In this document: in pieces, positions 7,688 through 15,321 of the stretch
Layout of the letters: the number at the start of each line of letters is the position of its first letter
Numbering within the stretch: the first letter of the stretch is position 1
DNA from: CAZONU01 sp965370045
GTDB taxonomy: Bacteria; Planctomycetota; SZUA-567; JAKLDR01
Length of the DNA: 16,657 bases
Assembly: GCA_965370045.1 (NCBI GenBank)
Contig: CBDUSI010000101.1
Coordinates: 1-16,657, forward strand
Reading direction: 5' to 3'
Notes under the pieces: generated by a model
Databases searched by the model: none
What the model was told of the DNA's origin: nothing
The model's input: the letters and a program-made list of their open reading frames with translations, nothing else
Translations under genes and position numbers: made by a program

Positions 7688-9700
7688 TCAAACACTGCGC
7701 TCGACCAGCTCCACTCTGTCGCTTCTGAGCGCCAGCGGCCGGAACTCGCGTCCTCCGGACTCGTAGAAGCGCCCGAAGAACTCCAGAAGAATCAGGCGCG
7801 CGGGATGCACGAACGCGCCGAGTATGCTCATTACGAAGTTAATGGAGTGCCCGACCAGCAGAACGAAGACGAAGGCGGCGGCGCCACCGCCGAACTCCGT
7901 CCTGCAGAGCTCGGCGATGATGTTGAAGCTCATGCCGATGATGGTGGTGGTCAGGCCCAGGGCCAGAAGACGCGAGTAGCTGAGCATGTCGCCTATGAAA
8001 CTGGTCGTCCCGTAGCTGCCCAGGATGCCGTAGAGGCTGACCACCCCGGTCACCGCCTTGGCGACGATGCCCTCCTCGTTCCGCCCCTGGGTCAGCACCA
8101 GGCCGGCGGCGCCGATGCCGGCAAGCCAGCAGCCCGCGGTGAACACCCCGTCCGGCACCTCCACGAACATCGGGGCGATCAGCAGCAGGATCCCCGGCAG
8201 CATTACCAGCCAGAGGCCCGCGTCCAGGAACGCGGCGGCGTAGCGCTTCCTGCGCAGCTCCATCCCCATCTTGAGGCAGATGCCGAAGAGCTGGTTCAGT
8301 ACTCCCAGTATCAGGGCGAAGGACAGCGCTATGAGCGGCTTGCTCATGGGATCGGCGTACGGGTGGATCCTGCAGCTCTCGGCGAACCGCAGGAGGAAGT
8401 TGCCCTCGCTCAGATACTCTTTGCTCACCAGGTCGCCCATCCAGGTGACGGTGATGAGCCCAAAGAAGGTCGAGAAGATGCCGGCGTAGAGGAACATCTG
8501 GAAGAAGTTCTTCACCCAGCTGTGCTTGTAGCGGATCATCACGTAGCCGGAAACGGCCATGAGCAGGACGCCGTATACTACATCCCCGAAGCAGGCTCCG
8601 AAAAAGATCAGGAAGCTGAGGCTCAAGTACGGCGTGGGGTCCAGGGACCCGTACTCGGGCAGGCCGAACATGTTGACCAGCAGCTGCATGGGCTTGAGCA
8701 GCTTAGGCAGTTTGATTGAAACCGGCGGATCGTCCTCGCTCGTCGGCTCGCTGAAGCTCGCGGAGCAGCAGGGCAATCGCTCGGCCAGCACCTTCTTGAA
8801 CGCCCCCGCCTCGCGCTCCAGGACCCAGCCGGTCAGGAGAGAGACGCGCCCCAGCCCGGCGGTCCTGGTCGCCGCGGCGCGGAGCTCGCGGCGGTCCTCC
8901 CAGTGGGCCAGAGCCAACTCGATGTCGCGGCGGCCGGCGGCCAGTTTCGCGGCCTCCCGGCGGACCTCGTCGCGCCCCTGGTTTACCCTCTCGAGTTCCT
9001 TATTGAGTTCGGTGATGCGCTCGGCGACGCTGCCGGACACGCGCGGGACGGCGGTCTCGTCAAAACCGTGCTCGCGGAGCTTGGCCCGGGCGGCTTCGGC
9101 ATCGGCCGGCCGGAAGGCGGCCAGCAGCCACACCTGCTTCCCGTCGCGGCGGACTTCCTCCCAGGCGATCATCTCCGCCCCGGGGTCCAGGCGCAGCGCG
9201 TTGAACTTCTCCGCGTCGCAGCCGCCGAAGATGGCCTTCGCCCGTTTCAGGAGCTCCAGGTCTCGTCCGGTGAAGCTCAATCCCACGAAGGGCCGCAGGG
9301 CGGCCAGCTCCGACTGGGCGTCGGCCTCCTGCTTGGCGAGCCCCCGCCAGTGATCGCGCAGCCGGCCGGCGGTGCGGCCCAGCATCTCGACGTCGACCCG
9401 CCCGCCGGCCGTGGCCACCTCCGCGCGGCTGGCCGCCGGCGCCACGCCGAAGAAGCTCTCGACCAGCGTCTTCTTGAGCTTGGTGTGCTGGTCGATGACC
9501 TCCAGGGCCGTAGACAGCGCGGCGACCTTGGCGTCGAGGTCGTCCGTGGAGACGCTGGCCCGCTCGGCCCCGGCGCTCAGGACCTCCTCGCCGGGCTCGT
9601 CGATGTGCACGGACGAGGCGGCGTGCAACTCGGCGAGCACTTCGTCCCGTCGAGCGGTGGGGAAGATCAGCTCCAGGCGCTGGACGCGCTCAATAGCCAA
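7688..9700 (-). CDS. atpI: V/A-type ATPase subunit I (membrane stator, a-subunit)
   Basis: A 670-residue protein. Residues 1 to about 330 are the cytosolic arm with coiled-coil stretches (about 50-135 and 220-280), which anchors the peripheral stalks. Residues about 355-640 form the membrane part with some seven or eight helices, forming the ion half-channels against the K ring. The key motif GDMLSYSRLLALGL carries Arg577, equivalent to the essential helix-7 arginine of yeast Vph1, and FVHPARLILLEFF carries His632 and Arg635, matching the second conserved arginine region. The start is TTG at 9700, in frame with the conserved opening MAIERVQRLELIF; GGAGGA lies 13 bases before it, inside the end of the H gene. 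It follows H by nine bases. Confidence 0.96.
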   Translation of the reverse strand: MAIERVQRLELIFPTARRDEVLAELHAASSVHIDEPGEEVLSAGAERASVSTDDLDAKVAALSTALEVIDQHTKLKKTLVESFFGVAPAASRAEVATAGGRVDVEMLGRTAGRLRDHWRGLAKQEADAQSELAALRPFVGLSFTGRDLELLKRAKAIFGGCDAEKFNALRLDPGAEMIAWEEVRRDGKQVWLLAAFRPADAEAARAKLREHGFDETAVPRVSGSVAERITELNKELERVNQGRDEVRREAAKLAAGRRDIELALAHWEDRRELRAAATRTAGLGRVSLLTGWVLEREAGAFKKVLAERLPCCSASFSEPTSEDDPPVSIKLPKLLKPMQLLVNMFGLPEYGSLDPTPYLSLSFLIFFGACFGDVVYGVLLMAVSGYVMIRYKHSWVKNFFQMFLYAGIFSTFFGLITVTWMGDLVSKEYLSEGNFLLRFAESCRIHPYADPMSKPLIALSFALILGVLNQLFGICLKMGMELRRKRYAAAFLDAGLWLVMLPGILLLIAPMFVEVPDGVFTAGCWLAGIGAAGLVLTQGRNEEGIVAKAVTGVVSLYGILGSYGTTSFIGDMLSYSRLLALGLTTTIIGMSFNIIAELCRTEFGGGAAAFVFVLLVGHSINFVMSILGAFVHPARLILLEFFGRFYESGGREFRPLALRSDRVELVERSV

Positions 9701-9709
9701 GGTGGATGC

Positions 9710-10024
9710 CTACTCCTCCGTCAGGCGCGCGGCCACGGCCGCCGCGCCATCGGCGATTCTCTCGGCGGGAACCGCCGTTATGCACTTCATCTGACTCCGC
9801 TTGTCCGCCTCGATGGCGGCCAGCTCCTTCTCGCGCCCGGCGGCGAGTTCCGCTGCGCGCTTCTCGACCTCGGCAGCCAGCTTCTCTTCGGCGGCCTTCT
9901 CCAGCTTCTCGGCCCCGGCGGCGAAGGCGGCGGCGATCTTCTCGGCCTCGACCTCGGCCGCGGAGACTTTCGCCGCTGCGCGGGAGTCGATGTCGGTAAG
10001 CTTCTTGAGGAGTTCAGAACTCAC
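9710..10024 (-). CDS. atpH: V/A-type ATPase subunit H/G (peripheral stalk coiled coil)
   Basis: First gene of the operon, 104 residues when begun at the GTG at 10024. It is nearly all one Ala/Glu/Lys-rich helix (about 15-75), as in the H (archaeal) or G (Thermus) subunit, which pairs with E to form the stator stalk. The open frame extends upstream to 10162, but the GTG is preceded by an excellent GGGGGA site, and the extension would run through the promoter and leader, so the short form is preferred. A coiled coil alone is weak evidence for family; the call rests on length plus the place immediately before subunit I. Confidence 0.85.
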   Translation of the reverse strand: MSSELLKKLTDIDSRAAAKVSAAEVEAEKIAAAFAAGAEKLEKAAEEKLAAEVEKRAAELAAGREKELAAIEADKRSQMKCITAVPAERIADGAAAVAARLTEE

Positions 10025-10062
10025 GATTTCCCCCTTACCTGTTTGGGGACAAGGCCCTGGCG

Positions 10063-10077
10063 CCGGCAATCGGCCGG
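10063..10077 (-). promoter_or_regulatory. Small hairpin in the ATPase operon leader
   Basis: Inverted repeat CCGGC (10063-10067) and GCCGG (10073-10077) with a five-base loop. If transcription starts from the -10 box at 10085-10090, this hairpin would sit at or very near the 5' end of the mRNA, ahead of the ribosome binding site of the first gene. It might stabilise the message. In GC-rich DNA such short stems arise often, so the role is speculative. Confidence 0.25.
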
Positions 10078-10084
10078 GGGGAGT

Positions 10085-10090
10085 ATTATA
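10085..10090 (-). promoter_or_regulatory. Candidate -10 box of the ATPase operon promoter
   Basis: Read on the minus strand this is a perfect TATAAT in an otherwise GC-rich region, about 60 bases upstream of the GTG of the first ATPase gene. A -35 element at the ideal 17-base spacing is poor (CTGGAA); a better-looking TTGCAC at 10113-10118 is 22 bases away. The sigma-70-type assignment therefore rests mainly on the -10 box and its position. Confidence 0.5.
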
Positions 10091-10113
10091 GATAGGACCG
10101 AATGCGCTTCCAG

Positions 10114-10144
10114 TGCAAGTCGCCGCCCCGGGGCGCATCTTGCA
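10114..10144. promoter_or_regulatory. GC-rich palindrome between the divergent promoters, candidate operator
   Basis: A perfect 12-bp palindrome, CGCCCCGGGGCG (10124-10135), lies almost exactly in the middle of an outer inverted repeat TGCAAG (10114-10119) and CTTGCA (10139-10144). It sits between the two outward-facing -10 candidates and should not be transcribed from either, so a DNA-level role is more likely than an RNA structure. The outer arms hold the two TTGCA cores that could be the divergent -35 elements, which would explain part of the symmetry. Confidence 0.4.
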
Positions 10145-10167
10145 TCCGAAGAGAGCGCACATACAAT
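10140..10167 (+). promoter_or_regulatory. Candidate promoter of the histidine kinase gene
   Basis: TTGCAT (10140-10145) and TACAAT (10162-10167) are separated by 16 bases. The -10 box matches the sigma-70 consensus at five of six positions, the -35 at three. The predicted transcript would start near 10174, giving a leader of about 40 bases that includes the strong GGAGG site before the kinase start. Confidence 0.5.
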
Positions 10168-10213
10168 CTCAAGTCAGTGACAATTGGCCCCGCCGGCCGC
10201 GCGGAGGTTCGAA

Positions 10214-12457
10214 TTGAGCGATTCCCAGCCCCAATCAGAGCCCGCCGAGCTCCGCGCGATCTACGAAGCGGCCCTGAACGCGCTGGACAGCTGGGTGGTG
10301 CTGCTCGACGACGAACTCCGCGTGCTCTACGCCAATGACAGCTTCTGCCGGGCGCACGGTCGGGACCGGACCGACTTCGTGGGGACGAGCGTCTGTGATC
10401 TGCTTGGCGGGGGGCTGGAGGCCAACGTCCCGGCGATCGAGGCACTGCGCGTCGCGCTGGTCGGGGCCGCCAAGGAGGGCGGCGAGGCCCGCCTCTCGGG
10501 ACTGAGCCTGGCCGAGGCCAGCGGGGCCAGCGCGCCCGGCGAGCGGATAATCGACGCCCGGGTGTCCCCTCTGGCGGGCAGCCCCGGATGCTCCCTGCTG
10601 ATTATCGACGAGGTAACCGAACACTGGCACGCCCAGGAGGAGGTCATCCGCGAGAAGCGCAAGCTCAACGACATGGTCCAGGCCACCGGCGCGGGGCTGA
10701 GCCTGGTGGACCGCGAGCGGCGGGTGACCTGGGCCAATCGGGTCTTCGTGGGTTGGTTCGGCGACCCCGCGGGGCGCACCTGCTACCAGGTGTTTCGCTG
10801 CGCGGAGAACCCCTGCGGGGATTGCTTCCTCAAGAAAGCGGTGATGTCTGGCAGCAGCACCACCGAGAACTGGAGCACCTACACCGCCGGGGGCACCCGC
10901 CGGCACTTCCAGAACACCATTACGCCCATCCGCGACGAGCACGGCGAGATATTCCAGTTCCTGGTACTGACCCAGGACGTGACCGCGCGCCAGAGCAAGA
11001 TCGAGCAGCTTAACTTGTTACGTAGGCTCAGCGCGGCCATGAGCGGCACGTTGGAGCTGGACCGCGTGCTCAACCTGACCCTGACCTGCATGACCGCCGG
11101 TCACGCATTGGGTTTCAACCGGGCGTTCCTGTTCATGCGCGAGCGCGCGTCCAACACCCTGGAGGCCAGGCAGGCGGTGGGCCCCACCAGCCGGGAGGAG
11201 GCCTTCCGCATCTGGGGCGAGCTCGCCGCCCGCCAGCAGGACACCGAGAGCGTTTTCGCCGACGCCGAGCGGCTGCTCCCCGCGGAGGAACAGCCGCTCT
11301 TCGGGCTGATCAAGGGGCTCTCTTCCCCGCTGAGCGAGTCGCACATCGACGAGATACTGGTCCGCGCGGCGATCGAGAAGCAGGTCCAGACCGTCAGCGA
11401 CGCGGCGAGCGACCCACGAGTGACCGCCGAGTTCCGGGAGCGCATGGGCGCCAGGGCCTTCGTGGTTGTTCCCCTGGTGGCCATGAACGAGGTGGTCGGG
11501 GTGGTCATGGCCGACAACATCTACAGCGGCCGGCCGATCACCGAGGAGCACACCGAGATACTCGGCATGTTCGCCAACCAGGCGGGCCTGGCCATCGAGA
11601 ACGCCGAGGCCTACGCCGAGCTCCGCGACAAGATGGTCCGCCTGCGCTCGGCCCACGCCCAACTGGTCCACGCCGAGAACCTGGCCACCATCGGGCGCAT
11701 GGCCGCCCACGTGGCCCACGAGATCAGGAACCCCCTGACCACCGTGGGGGGCTTCGCCCGCTCGATCCTCAAGCACCCCGAAAAGGCCGAACGCTCCGCG
11801 AGCAGCGCCCAGGTCATCTGCGAGGAGGTCGAGCGCCTGGAGAAGATCCTCTCCAACATCATGGACTTCACCCGCCCGGCCAAGCCGGAGTTCCTGCCCT
11901 GCTACCTGCCCGATTTCCTCAAGAAGATCGTCCGCGAGCAGCACGGCGAGCTGGCCCGCAGGGGCGCCGCGGTCGATCTGGATATTGACGAAGGCGTGCC
12001 CACCGTGCAGCTCGACGGGGAGAAGATCAAGCAGGTGATAATCAACCTGCTCAGGAACGCCGCTGACGCCTTGCCCGACGGCGGGGCGGTGCGCATCGCC
12101 CTGCATCATCTCGACGGCCATGTGCAGATCGCGATCACCGACACCGGGCAGGGCATGACCGCCAAGGTGCTCACCAAGATATTCAGCCCGTTCTTCACCA
12201 CCAAGCCGGACGGCACCGGGCTGGGCCTGGCGGTCAGCCGCAAGATAGTCGAGGACCACGGCGGCAAGCTGCGCGCCGAGAGCGAGCCGGGCAAGGGCAG
12301 CACCTTCAGCATCGTTCTGCCGGTGAAGCTGCCCCAGCAGCTGGCCGCCGGCCCGGACACCGACGAGGCCCGCGAGCTGCTCGACGAGAGCACGCCCCGC
12401 CCGGGCGGGGCGCCGGCTCCCTCCGACGGGATAGACCTGCCGCCCTTCGGACGCTGA
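10214..12457 (+). CDS. PAS-PAS-GAF sensor histidine kinase
   Basis: A 747-residue kinase without membrane helices, so probably cytosolic. In order: PAS (about 14-135), PAS (about 150-258), GAF (about 275-465), dimerisation/phosphoacceptor domain with HEIRNPL (His502), and ATPase domain with N-box INLLRNAADAL, G1 DTGQGM and G2 GTGLGLAV. All catalytic boxes are intact. The second PAS has four cysteines spaced C-x5-C-x4-C-x2-C (190-204), which may bind a metal or sense redox state; that is inference. The TTG at 10214 is preferred because GGAGGT lies five bases before it; the frame is open back to 10184. No response regulator is nearby, so the partner is unknown. It is divergent from the ATPase operon and four bases ahead of the TPR protein. 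Confidence 0.93.
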   Translation: MSDSQPQSEPAELRAIYEAALNALDSWVVLLDDELRVLYANDSFCRAHGRDRTDFVGTSVCDLLGGGLEANVPAIEALRVALVGAAKEGGEARLSGLSLAEASGASAPGERIIDARVSPLAGSPGCSLLIIDEVTEHWHAQEEVIREKRKLNDMVQATGAGLSLVDRERRVTWANRVFVGWFGDPAGRTCYQVFRCAENPCGDCFLKKAVMSGSSTTENWSTYTAGGTRRHFQNTITPIRDEHGEIFQFLVLTQDVTARQSKIEQLNLLRRLSAAMSGTLELDRVLNLTLTCMTAGHALGFNRAFLFMRERASNTLEARQAVGPTSREEAFRIWGELAARQQDTESVFADAERLLPAEEQPLFGLIKGLSSPLSESHIDEILVRAAIEKQVQTVSDAASDPRVTAEFRERMGARAFVVVPLVAMNEVVGVVMADNIYSGRPITEEHTEILGMFANQAGLAIENAEAYAELRDKMVRLRSAHAQLVHAENLATIGRMAAHVAHEIRNPLTTVGGFARSILKHPEKAERSASSAQVICEEVERLEKILSNIMDFTRPAKPEFLPCYLPDFLKKIVREQHGELARRGAAVDLDIDEGVPTVQLDGEKIKQVIINLLRNAADALPDGGAVRIALHHLDGHVQIAITDTGQGMTAKVLTKIFSPFFTTKPDGTGLGLAVSRKIVEDHGGKLRAESEPGKGSTFSIVLPVKLPQQLAAGPDTDEARELLDESTPRPGGAPAPSDGIDLPPFGR

Positions 12458-12461
12458 GAAC

Positions 12462-13202
12462 GTGATTGTAATTGCCGCCTCCTGCGTCTGTCTGATTCTC
12501 TTCATCGCCACTTGCGTGCTGCTGGGCTGCGTAGGAATGCGAATCAGCGGCGGGGGGAACACTTTCGGCTTCGACTCGGCCAAGCGCGGCGCCCAGGTGC
12601 TGTTGGCTCAGACAGCCCTGCTGCTGTTCAGCGCGCCGGCGGTCCACAACATCACCGGCGGGAGATTCGCCTTCAGCCTGATTATCCTGTTCGTCATATT
12701 CGTCCTGGGCCTCCCGATCCTGATGGCGGTCTACTACTACGTGGCCGTATTCGGGGGATTCCTGGGCAGGAGCGTCTACGCGCCGAACACGCCGCTGCCC
12801 GGCACGGAGATTCCCGAGCTCGACCGGGCCCGGGCCCTGGTCCACCGCGGCGACCTCGAAGGCGCGGCCGCGCTCGCAGGGGAGTTCCTGGCCGGGCATC
12901 CCGAAAGCATCGACGCATTGCGCTTCCTGGCTGACATCGAGCTCCGCCGCGAGAACTTCGACCGCGCCGCCGCGCTCTGCCGGCGGGCGCTGGCAGCCGA
13001 CGCGGAGATCCGCGCCACCAGGACGGGGCTGGCCGAGGAGGAGCGCGTCAGGCTGCTCTCGCTGCTGGCCGACGCCTTCGAGCGCGGCGGGCGCGGAGAA
13101 GAGGCCGCCGAGGCCATAGAAGAGAACCTGGAGCTCCTGACCACAGAGCGCTTCAGGAAAACGCTCTCCCAGCGCGCCGCGCGGCTGAGGAGCGCAGGCT
13201 GA
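12462..13202 (+). CDS. Membrane protein with TPR-like repeats
   Basis: A 246-residue protein not assigned to a named family. It has three predicted membrane helices: about 2-25, 42-62 and 67-95. A soluble C-terminal part (about 115-245) of paired amphipathic helices follows, with TPR-like patterns such as ARALVHRGDLEGAAALAGEFLAGHP and LADIELRRENFDRAAALCRRAL. TPR arrays usually hold protein-protein contacts; here the array is probably on the cytosolic side, though topology is not certain. The GTG start lies four bases after the kinase stop, so the two are likely translated together and the protein may anchor or regulate the kinase (inference). An internal ATG at residue 26 would drop the first helix and is less likely. 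Three cysteines crowd the first helix. Confidence 0.78.
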   Translation: MIVIAASCVCLILFIATCVLLGCVGMRISGGGNTFGFDSAKRGAQVLLAQTALLLFSAPAVHNITGGRFAFSLIILFVIFVLGLPILMAVYYYVAVFGGFLGRSVYAPNTPLPGTEIPELDRARALVHRGDLEGAAALAGEFLAGHPESIDALRFLADIELRRENFDRAAALCRRALAADAEIRATRTGLAEEERVRLLSLLADAFERGGRGEEAAEAIEENLELLTTERFRKTLSQRAARLRSAG

Positions 13203-13227
13203 CCTGGAAGCGACCGAGAAGAATTGA

Positions 13228-13259
13228 CCGGCCCGGCCGCCGGCTGCCGTTTATTTCTT
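13228..13259 (+). terminator. Candidate terminator between convergent genes
   Basis: The 48-base gap between the TPR gene and the convergent sialidase-like gene has a GC-rich inverted repeat, CCGGC (13228-13232) and GCCGG (13239-13243). An alternative stem CGGC/GCCG ends directly before the T-rich TTTATTTCTT (13250-13259). This fits Rho-independent termination of the kinase-TPR transcript, though the T-tract overlaps the stop codon of the opposing gene. Confidence 0.4.
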
Positions 13260-15302
13260 ACCCGCGGGCACGGCCACGACCTTGATGGATTTGCGGCTCT
13301 TGGTGCCCCAGGCCACCGGCAGGAACTTCTCCGGTGACACCTGGGGAACGGCCAGGGTGTTGATCCCCTCCTGCTCCTCAGCGATCTTGCGGGCCGCGCT
13401 CCACTTGCCGCCGGCGGGCTTGAGGCTGAGGCGGATCGCCCCCTCGCTGAACCACAGGCAGGCCATCCTCCCGCCCCAGGCGGACAGCATGGGATTGCCC
13501 TTGAGCTCGGGGGGCGAATCCTCGGCCCACTTCTTCGCCGCCGCGTCATAGCGCAGCACCTTGGGCCCGGGCGTGCCCTTGCGGCCGGCGCTCAGCCCCA
13601 GGTAGACCGTGCCCGCCGCGTCGGTGGCCGCCGAGTGCGGCCGCGGGTTGTGGGTGCGCTGGCGCTTGACGGCCTTGCTGATGATTTCAGCGGGCGTCCA
13701 GGTCATGACCGTGACCTCGTCGCCGGGCCGGACCTTCCCGGCCGGGCCGGGCTTCTCTATCGCGACGCAGCTTTCTTCCTCCAGCTTGACCACGGTCAAG
13801 GCGGCGATGGTCTTGCCGGCCTTCTCGAGGACGACGTTGCCGTCGATCTTGACGCCCTGCTTGGACCCGACAGGCAGCACGACCTTCCCGTCCTCCGCCT
13901 GCTTCACTTTCACCTGCAGAGCCACCGCCCGCGACCAGACCACGTCGCCCTCGGGAATCCGCCGCCAGAAGCAGGCTACCTCGTTTCCGAACCGCGTCAG
14001 GTAAGGGCCCTCGTAGTTGCCGGGTGTTCCCGGGTAGTGGAAGACCCCGCGCTTGCCCACGCGCGCGTTCTCGCCGGCCTGCAGCCAACTCTCCCCGGAG
14101 TCCTGGCTCCACTTGGCGCGAATGTCTTTCTTGTGCAGGCGATTGAGGTGGCTCCAGGCGCACCACAGCCGGCCGCTCTTGGCGCGGGCCAGCGCGAAGC
14201 GGTCGTGGCAGTAGCGCGCGGTCTGGTCCACGATGCTCTCCGGACCGGTTACCCATTTGCCGTCGCGACGCACTGCCTTGGTGAACTTGGCGGTTACCCG
14301 GGCGCCGCCGCCGCCGCAGCGCGCCGTGCAGTAGGCCATGAATACGTCGGTGCCCGCGACCATCGTCTGCGACCGGTGCTGGCCGCGATGGTCGGGGGTG
14401 ATCCGCGAGCCCTTGCCCTTTCCATCGAGGCCCGTCCAGGTCTTGCCGGCGTCCAGCGAGAGCATCGGACTGGAGCCCGGCGCCAGGATGATGCCGCCTT
14501 CGCCGAAGCCTCCGATGCAGCGCTCGTTGACGTAGAGAAGCGGGTAACCGCCCGGCTTCTTGCGGCTGATCGGGCTATAGACCTTGCCCGTGGCCTTGTT
14601 GGTCCTGGAAACGTCAACGGCCCCCAGCTCGGAGCGCTTGGACATCCCGAAGGCGTCGGCCGGGAGGAACGCCCCCCCCTTCGCTACCGGGAGCTTGCAC
14701 TTCGCGCCTCGCTTTGCCAGGCGGATGTTGTCGAGGTAGGAGGTGAACTCCCCCTCCCCGTCCAGGCGCGCCACGACCATGAGCAGCAAGTGCGTCATTC
14801 TCTTGAGGTCCATGCGGCGCTCGGCGGCGGCTTTGCCGAGGTCCATCTCGATGGTCACCCACTTGCCGCCGGGGACCTCGAACACCTGCGCCGCCGGGAA
14901 GGAGCAGAACATGTCCTCGGCCTCCAGGCGGACCTTGACCGCGGGCCCGTCGGTTCGGTAATCCATGCGCAGGAGGTCGTAGCCGGACCAGTCGGCCGGG
15001 AACACCTTGTGAAACCAGCCCAGCGTCCGGAAGACGCGCCCGGAGCGCCAGGTCATGTAGAAGCTCGGCTTCTTCTTGCCCGCGTTGAGGAACTTGTAGC
15101 GGTCGCGGTGCTTTGCGGCGTAGGCGGTCTTGCCCTGGCTCGCCTGCTCCCCGGTCAGCCCCTTGCTGAGCCCCTTCCAGAGCAGTCCTTCGGCGGGCAT
15201 CTCCTTCTTCTCGAAGCCGAGCAGCAGCTTCTCCTGCTTCTCACCCGCGGCCGCGACCACAGTGGCCAGACACCCAATCACTGACAGTACCAGAAGGCGC
15301 AT
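13251..15302 (-). CDS. Secreted sialidase-like (BNR/Asp-box) protein with N-terminal carbohydrate-binding-like domain
   Basis: A 683-residue protein with a Sec signal peptide (about 1-19, cleavage near VVAAAG). Residues about 25-198 resemble a beta-sandwich carbohydrate-binding domain, with DWSGYDLLRMDY, PGGKWVTIEMDL and a closing SYLDNIRLAKR. The remainder resembles a sialidase-type propeller with two clear Asp boxes, SLDAGKTW (282-289) and SQDSGESW (399-406). Residues about 462-535 look like an inserted small beta-barrel. The FRIP arginine motif of true sialidases is not seen, so the substrate, and even enzymatic activity, is open; a glycan-binding or lyase role is possible. The ATG has GAGGAG eight bases before it and lies 19 bases after the GntR-type regulator, so they form one operon that the regulator probably controls. 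Confidence 0.8.
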   Translation of the reverse strand: MRLLVLSVIGCLATVVAAAGEKQEKLLLGFEKKEMPAEGLLWKGLSKGLTGEQASQGKTAYAAKHRDRYKFLNAGKKKPSFYMTWRSGRVFRTLGWFHKVFPADWSGYDLLRMDYRTDGPAVKVRLEAEDMFCSFPAAQVFEVPGGKWVTIEMDLGKAAAERRMDLKRMTHLLLMVVARLDGEGEFTSYLDNIRLAKRGAKCKLPVAKGGAFLPADAFGMSKRSELGAVDVSRTNKATGKVYSPISRKKPGGYPLLYVNERCIGGFGEGGIILAPGSSPMLSLDAGKTWTGLDGKGKGSRITPDHRGQHRSQTMVAGTDVFMAYCTARCGGGGARVTAKFTKAVRRDGKWVTGPESIVDQTARYCHDRFALARAKSGRLWCAWSHLNRLHKKDIRAKWSQDSGESWLQAGENARVGKRGVFHYPGTPGNYEGPYLTRFGNEVACFWRRIPEGDVVWSRAVALQVKVKQAEDGKVVLPVGSKQGVKIDGNVVLEKAGKTIAALTVVKLEEESCVAIEKPGPAGKVRPGDEVTVMTWTPAEIISKAVKRQRTHNPRPHSAATDAAGTVYLGLSAGRKGTPGPKVLRYDAAAKKWAEDSPPELKGNPMLSAWGGRMACLWFSEGAIRLSLKPAGGKWSAARKIAEEQEGINTLAVPQVSPEKFLPVAWGTKSRKSIKVVAVPAGKK

Positions 15303-15321
15303 GGCGGTTCTCCTCGGCCAG

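Noticed and set aside
10025..10162. Upstream extension of subunit H to an ATG at 10162
   Set aside because: It would translate through the -10 box, leader hairpin and ribosome binding site, and has no stalk-like sequence.
7469..10180. Plus-strand frames opposite subunits K, I and H
   Set aside because: Biased composition and no recognisable domain; subunit I on the other strand is well conserved.
11018..12583. 521-codon minus-strand frame opposite the kinase
   Set aside because: Overlaps all kinase catalytic boxes; composition is that of a GC-rich mirror frame.
15267..15302. Lipobox-like VIGC in the signal peptide of the sialidase-like protein
   Set aside because: Cys is at residue 11, too early for a lipoprotein signal, and the hydrophobic stretch continues past it.
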